The translations under genes were made by a program, and so were the position numbers. From Desmodesmus armatus (taxonomy: Eukaryota; Chlorophyta; Chlorophyceae; Sphaeropleales; Scenedesmaceae), in NCBI GenBank assembly GCA_007449985.2, contig VIIQ02000175.1, positions 124,001 to 188,000 on the forward strand: a stretch of 64,000 nt of DNA, written 5' to 3'. Below the pieces are notes generated by a model. The model saw only the letters and a list, made by a program, of their open reading frames with translations, ran no database searches and was not told the origin of the DNA. Of this stretch, positions 58,701-64,000 are shown piece by piece. Numbering within the stretch: position 1 is the first letter of the stretch; every line of letters starts with the position of its first letter.

Positions 58701-61248
58701 CCTCAGCCGCCGCAGCGACAGCAGCACCACGGTCCAGTCCGTACTCCTGAAGCGGCCTTTACTGCTGCTGCTTCTGCTAGCAGCTCCTGCTGCTCCTAGA
58801 GAGCTGCATGCAGCACCACCAAAGCTGCTGCTGCGGCTAGATGCCGCAGGTGCTGCAGCTAGGATCCCATTTGTCGGCATCCTGCTGCTGCTGCTGCTGG
58901 GGTGGGCTGGCGGCCGCTGGCTGGTATGAGGGGACCCCGGGTTCGATTCCTGCTGCTGCCAAAGTTTGGATGACCGCCAGCCGCCGCCAGAGCCACCCAA
59001 GGGCTGCTCCTGCAACTGACCCTCGTGCAAGCTCCTCCCATGCCTGTGGCTATGGCTGTGGTTGCTGCCGTAGCTGCCAGGCGGACTCACAAGCCCCAAG
59101 CTGCTGCTAGGGCTAGGGCTCGCGTAACTGCTGCCTGGGCTGTGGTGGTGGGGGTGCTGATGCCGGCTGCTGCTGTGAGAGAGCCTCCTGCTGCTGCTGT
59201 GGTGTGCCGGGTGGTGGCCGCCATATGCTGCTGCAATGCGTTTGAGGTCCTTACTGCATGGCAGTAACCCCGCCAGATTCAACACCTGTAGGCCTGTGGT
59301 GGCGGAGAAGACCTTAGCCAGCACGCCTAAGCTGACTGCGATCTGACCACGCAGTGAGAGCTCTGTGAGACACGTGAGACCTGAAAGGGCGGCAAAGCCC
59401 TCATCCGAGGTGCTGACAGTGTCCAGATGCAGCCGAGTGAGGCGACACAGGCCTGCTGCTGCTGCAGACAGGGCAAAGTCGCCCAGGGGAACCTCTCCTA
59501 GGAAGAGGTGAGCGTGCTTGGCGAGGTGGAGGGCTGTGAGTTGTGTCATGCTGAAGACAGGCTGTGGCGCAGAAGGACAGGACAGAGCAGCAAGGAGACA
59601 CAGGGAGAGGCCTTGGTCAGGGCAGCTGGTAGGCTGGAAAGCAGTGAGCATACCATCCAGTCACATGCTCAAGCTCTTGGACCAGCAGCTGTGTACTCAT
59701 CACCGCAGCAACTCAAATAACGTACATGTCAGGACGATGGCATACTAACTAAGCAATCATGTGCGCATGCAGGTTTCTGGGGGCCTCGCTGTTACCCTTT
59801 GGCAAGTAGCACAGCCACAACGCACCTGCAGCGCATCTGCCTCCTGTGCCACTTGCCCAGGTGCCCATAGGCCGGTGTCCCAACTGAGTGACAGGCTGGA
59901 TAGCTTGGGCAGCCATGACAGCTGCTCCAGAGACCAGGGGTCCCGAGTGTAGCTGGCATCAGACACATAGAGGTGCTGGAGCTGCGTACAGGACAGCCAC
60001 GCAGCAGGGAAACACAGGTTGGATGTTGCCTGCATGTTGCCTGCTGGCATGGGCATGGGCATTGGCTGCAGGATGGACACGGAGATGACACGGATGTCTT
60101 CATTGCTCTCATGTCAAATAACATCATGCATCCTTCGGCCTCCTCCACTTGCTTGGTTGTTTCGTACACACCCTCAGCACGTCCCTGTTGCTGCACACTG
60201 CTCAACAGCCCTCCTGCTGCTGTGGTTCTGCAAGGTGCCTACCAAAGCAGACCGTGCTGCTCGACTGTTCCCAATGTCACGCCAGCATGCTCTCAGCTGC
60301 TGCTGCCGTTGATGCTGACAGCAGCAGCAGCCTCTTTCTCCACAGCCGTCACCACTACACGCCGCCCAACTTAAAACCCACCTGGCCAAAAGCAGCTGCC
60401 AGTGGCTCAAGGCACACCCCCCGGCGCTCCTGCTGCACCAAGGGCTCAACGTCCATGCGAGCCTGCACTGGATCACACCAGCCCCCCGCATGGTGCAGGG
60501 CCACCTGGGTCACGCTGGGAAGTGGCTGGAAGTGGACCGAAGAGTGGACTTTGCTGCCTTGCCGGCAAGGAAGCTGCAGAGGCAGTTGAGGACAAACCAA
60601 TTGGACAGCAGGAAGCACAAACACACACGGTACGTAAAGGAAGGAAGAGTTTAGGGAGTTCGCTGCTTATGCAGCCAAGCTTGACACAGCATCTGCAACA
60701 GGTGTTGTGCGTGACTCTGGCTAGCAGCAGGCATGATCTGGATCAAGGTGTAGCATGTCGCAGCTGAGGCATAGGGCAGCAGTGCGCTTGGCAAGTATCA
60801 TCTGCTTTGTGTACATACCTTGTGGGCAGGGTGAGTGCAGTGGTGTAGCAGCTCAGCATAGTCCTCCAGTGGCGACATACCAGCCGTGCCACCTGCGTGT
60901 GCATGCATGCAGGAGTCTGAGGGCGATGCCTGAGCACTACGGTTCAAAACATGCACACATCTTCCACAGCAGCTGCCCACATGTGCTTTGCATGCTTCTG
61001 CCACACTGCCATGCACAGGTCGGAGCAGTTTCGAAGCTGCAGGTCTGCTGGGTGTAAGATGCACCCACCGCTACTTCTTGAGGTGTGAAGTAAGCGACCA
61101 AAGCAAGCAGCACATCGTCTGGAACGGTTTTGAGGTCCTCCCATACCCCTCCAGCTTTGGAGCCAGCTGCACTGCTGCCGTGCTGGGGTGTTGGAGGGTC
61201 CAGGACAGCAGCAGCAGAACAGAGCAGCAGCAGACACATTGGAGCCAC
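55731..61248 (-). CDS. F-box / leucine-rich-repeat protein with large low-complexity insertion
   Basis: Nine exons on the minus strand: 61248-61075, 60892-60815, 60573-60382, 60065-59826, 59561-57773, 57623-57408, 57184-56947, 56638-56417 and 56028-55731. They sum to exactly 1,149 codons. VPDDVLLALVAYFTPQE joins VARLVCRHWRTML to give a clear F-box near residues 38-80, which would bind SKP1 of an SCF ubiquitin ligase. Repeated LRR-like blocks follow: LQHLYVSDASYT, LTALHLAKHAHLFLG, LTRLHLDTVSTSDEGFAAL, LTELSLRG, LRVLKLQSD, LVSLHIDN, LKTLIITG, LTSLSLSV, LESLSLSGFWGITPD and LHTLVIKEDALG. Residues ~335-520 are a Ser/His/Gly-rich insertion, and another Ser/Thr/Gln stretch lies before residue 780. 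The fold resembles FBXL substrate receptors; the substrate is unknown. The exon 2 donor (gtacac) was chosen over gtatgt because only it keeps phase. Confidence 0.82.
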
Positions 61249-62404
61249 AGTCAGCCTGCCAGCCAGCCACCCACCCAGATATCGTCTATGACATGGGAGA
61301 TGTAACCACTTTGCCCCTCATTCCTGCCCTTTTGCAGCTTTACTGCTGCCGGGACTTGACCCCACGTGACCCATGTGATTGGCGAGGGACCCCAAGTGCC
61401 CGGTCGTTGCACCATTCTCACCTTTCCAGGACGAAAGCATGCAGCGAAGCAGGCGAGCACCATCTCTGCGCTGCCACCTGAAGAGCCAGCACTTTTCAGC
61501 TGAGCTTATCCGGCTGCATGATCATCATATGCTTGTACTTATCGCGTAGTATCCGATTTTGACAATGAGTGGCAGTCCGTGCGCCAGACGTGGGTCATGC
61601 CTCTTCGTGACATTGAAAAGACCAGTTCAGATCAGGGTCAATGGTTGGGTTTTGCATCCCTGCAGGCTGCAGCGTGTTGCATGTTGTGATTCAATGACAA
61701 AACAAATGCAAAGACTTTCATTGGTGTCCGCAAGCAGTTTGTGAGCGGCCCCTGCCTCAGTCGACTGGTGATGTACACACAGCAGTAAGCAGACACAGCC
61801 CTGGGCCGGCGTGTGTTGTACATCAAGAATACATGCTAGTCACATGCAGCACTTAAGCAGGCACACAAACATCGTCCTACGTGTGTGATTGCAATTGTGA
61901 ACAATTGTCTCCTCACGTGTGCGTCACATACGTCAACATGCCAGTCAGGCACCCAGGACAGTGCATGGGTTCAAGGTGTAAAGAAAAATGCCTGATGCAT
62001 TCTGTATGCACACACCAAGCACAGTCACTTTGTCACTACTCCACAAGCTGTGTATTGGCATGAGAGCATGTCAATGACCAAATGGTGTCATTGCAAGGAT
62101 GCCTGACCCAGGATGCCAACCAAAGATGGATACACAGGCATCTTGGGCATGTAAGGCATGGCCTTTCCAAGACAACCCATGCCCTGTAATTGTCAACACA
62201 GACGATATGACACAGCAAGTCAAGCTTACAAGCATACAGCTGCCTTGGTTATAAGCTGTCCCTGACCGTTTGTGAGTCTGTGCAGCAAGCAATGCAGCCT
62301 GTCACCTCTACCACGATGCCACATGGTGTGCAACACACCCTGGTTGCTGCAATCATCTGCAAGGGTGCCCAACAGATACGATCGTAGTCAACAAGTGCCA
62401 ATGC
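61249..62404. other. Region between the F-box gene start and the 62.4-kb gene
   Basis: 61.25-61.6 kb is the probable promoter/leader of the F-box gene. 61.8-62.4 kb is CA-rich on +, fitting a 3' flank of the minus-strand gene to the right. No exon recognised. Confidence 0.4.
62226..62230 (-). promoter_or_regulatory. TGTAA poly(A) signal for the 62.4-kb gene
   Basis: TTACA on + (TGTAA on the coding strand), about 175 bases past the stop codon at 62405. Confidence 0.55.
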
Positions 62405-63825
62405 TCAGCCCTCAAGTGTCGGGTCATAAGGGTCATCCCCTTCGTCAGCAAAGCCCCCTTGGCCCGGCATCCCCGCTGGCATCAGCCCAAACCCTGCACT
62501 GAAGGTCCCAGGCATCTGCCCAAACCCTCCAAACACAGACCCATCGTCCAGCCCGCCTGCCATGTTGGGGTTCAGCTGCATCTGCATCCCATGCGCCGGC
62601 CCTGCTAGCATTGTGCCGGGCATCGCTGCACTTGAGCCTGGGGCAGCCGCTGCTGCGCCTCCCAAGATAGCAGCTGAAAGCATCGCAGGATTGCTGAGCA
62701 GCGCCGCCAAGCCAGACGGCTGCGCCGCTGGCTGCTCCTGCTGCTGCTGCTGCTGCAGCCCCAGCTGCTGCATCGGCTGCTGCATGAAGCCCCCCAGGGG
62801 TCCGCCGTTGACCCCCGGCGCTGCTGAGCCTGCTGACGCTGCAGGGGCAGGGATGGCGGGAAGCACTGGCATGGGTGGGGCTTCTGCAGGGGCAGCAAAT
62901 GACGACAATTGAGCATCAGTAGGCCCCATCTTGACAGTACAGGGATCCACGCAAAGCGTTATGCCTGCTGGTATTTGGTTGGCAAGTACGGCCAAAACTT
63001 GGCACAACCAGACAGGCTGTGCTCCCCCAACAGCCAGAGGTGGGTTGACACCTACCCACTGCAAACAAGACACAGGAAGGATGCACCCACCAGCCGCTGC
63101 ATAGTGGTGCACCAGACGCAGCTATTGCAGGCAAAGCTGCTTGGAGCTGATTCGTCCAACCCCAAACAAACTGAGCAAGCCCGTTTGCAGCGCCGCAGTG
63201 CAATCTGCTGCTGCTGTGCACATTCTTGGCCCGAACAAACCATCTGGCATCATCATCATCATCAGGCCTTGGCCTGCTCACCATCTTCATCATCGTCATC
63301 CTCCAGCAGCAGCTCAGGAGCCTCCGGGCTGCCCACAGCTGGCGGCGTGGCAGCTGCACCACCACCGCCACCGCCATTCTGCAGAGACAACACAAATGGC
63401 ACGCTGTTCATACGCCATGCAGGACGACGGAGCCATGCAGTTGCTAGAGGCTGTTTGTGGTGTTGTCAGCACCCTGGCAGTCGGCAGCTCGTGCCACCCA
63501 ACTCTCGCTCTGCTGGCACCAAACCTGCAGGAACAGCCACTGCCAGCGCTGCCTGATGTTTCTGTTGCCTTGGGGAGTGACCCCCTCACTATTTTGATTG
63601 GGTAGTGGCCCCCTCACTATTTTGATCCAAACATCAGCCGCAAGCCTGTCTATCAGTGTGTCTAGTCCCCTAGCGCACCTGCTGCGGCATGAACTGGCTC
63701 ATCTGCCCAAAGCTGGCCATCGCAGCCGTCATCTGCTGCGTAACGCTGGCCATCTGCTGCTCCAGCTGCTGCCGCTGGCCGCCTGCTGACTGCAGCTGCG
63801 ACTGCAACCGGCTGATTTCAGAGTT
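62405..63825 (-). CDS. Gln/Met/Gly-rich coiled-coil protein, 3' part; possible transcription factor
   Basis: Three exons on the minus strand: 63825-63679, 63378-63282 and 62883-62405 (stop), all in phase. The 5' part lies beyond the right edge. The first visible exon is a coiled coil with heptad spacing (ISRLQSQLQSAGGQRQQLEQ, then MTAAMASFGQMSQFMPQQ). The second has a Gly run and an acidic EDDDDEDGE patch. The last is Ala/Gly/Met/Gln-rich with FGGFGQMPG and ends in an acidic DEGDDPYDPTLEG. An oligomerisation coil followed by an acidic, Met/Phe-bearing low-complexity tail is reminiscent of heat-shock factors (HR-A/B then activation domain), but the DNA-binding domain is not in the window, so that remains a guess. 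Confidence 0.65.
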
Positions 63826-64000
63826 CTGCACACCAGCACAGCATATGGCAGCACAGCGTCAGCGGCTTGTAGTCTAGTGCATGTGGTCATCATCTAAAGG
63901 GTTTGTGGCTTTGGCTAGCAACAGCCTACGACACCACGAGCAGCCAAGTCTGCTGTGACAACCAACTGCAGGGACAGCAGCTGTTTAAGTGCATGGCATC
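63826..64000. other. Intron of the gene running off the right edge
   Basis: Lies upstream of the acceptor at 63826-63827 (minus strand gtgtgcag). No further exon is visible before the edge. Confidence 0.5.

Noticed and set aside
58929..58955. tRNA-like B box (ggttcgattcc)
   Set aside because: It lies inside a coding exon of the F-box/LRR gene, with no A box or cloverleaf around it.
1..64000. CRISPR arrays, rRNA or bacterial operons
   Set aside because: None is visible. The tandem repeats found are microsatellites or minisatellites without spacer architecture, and the genes are intron-split and eukaryotic.

Overview
The window reads as nuclear DNA of a chlorophyte green alga, most likely a chlorophycean. 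Genes are intron-rich with short GT-AG introns whose acceptors mostly read ctgcag. CAG/CTG triplet tracts are frequent. TGTAA poly(A) signals lie at plausible distances from some stop codons. The recognisable proteins are plant/algal: plastid-type protoporphyrinogen oxidase, a plant-like ATG101, an NNP-family NRT2 nitrate transporter and a cereblon with a CULT domain. There is no bacterial or viral gene organisation. All exon models below were assembled by hand from splice-site phase and protein similarity. Most sum to exact multiples of three.

Layout. 1-747: last two exons of protoporphyrinogen oxidase (+). 2669-6876 and 8919-13381: two tandem ELM2-SANT chromatin-protein paralogs (A and B, both -). 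14443-16041: a small five-exon gene for an unrecognised single-pass membrane protein (+). 17230-19229: a PIF1-type helicase remnant bracketed by a perfect 73-bp inverted repeat. 19230-21665: GT-rich tandem repeats, a 1.4-kb fold-back element with ~600-bp arms, and a GTAA/TTAC-rich module. 22422-25400: a ten-exon coiled-coil gene of unknown function (-). 26584-30844: a third ELM2-SANT paralog (C, +). 32705-34337: a secreted FAS1 protein (+) between two diverged ~1.1-1.3-kb direct repeats. 37204-39277: ATG101 (-). 39698-44250: cereblon (+), divergent from ATG101 across 420 bp. 45081-49232: NRT2 (+). 50676-50881: two probable 3' exons of an unidentified + gene. 55731-61248: a 1,148-residue F-box/leucine-rich-repeat protein (-). 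62405-63825: the 3' part of a Gln/Met/Gly-rich coiled-coil protein (-) that runs off the right edge.

Functionally the genes are a mixed euchromatic set covering tetrapyrrole synthesis, chromatin repression, autophagy initiation, ubiquitin-ligase substrate reception (cereblon and F-box), nitrate uptake and cell surface. They do not form one pathway. The most distinctive material is the repeat and duplication architecture: three ELM2-SANT paralogs with conserved exon phases but one intron difference, CTG-type repeats used as splice-acceptor tracts, the fold-back element with its helicase neighbour, duplicated splice sites, and a GT/CA strand asymmetry that follows transcription direction. ATG101 and cereblon each lack one C in a C5 run; I read these as probable assembly errors rather than pseudogenes.
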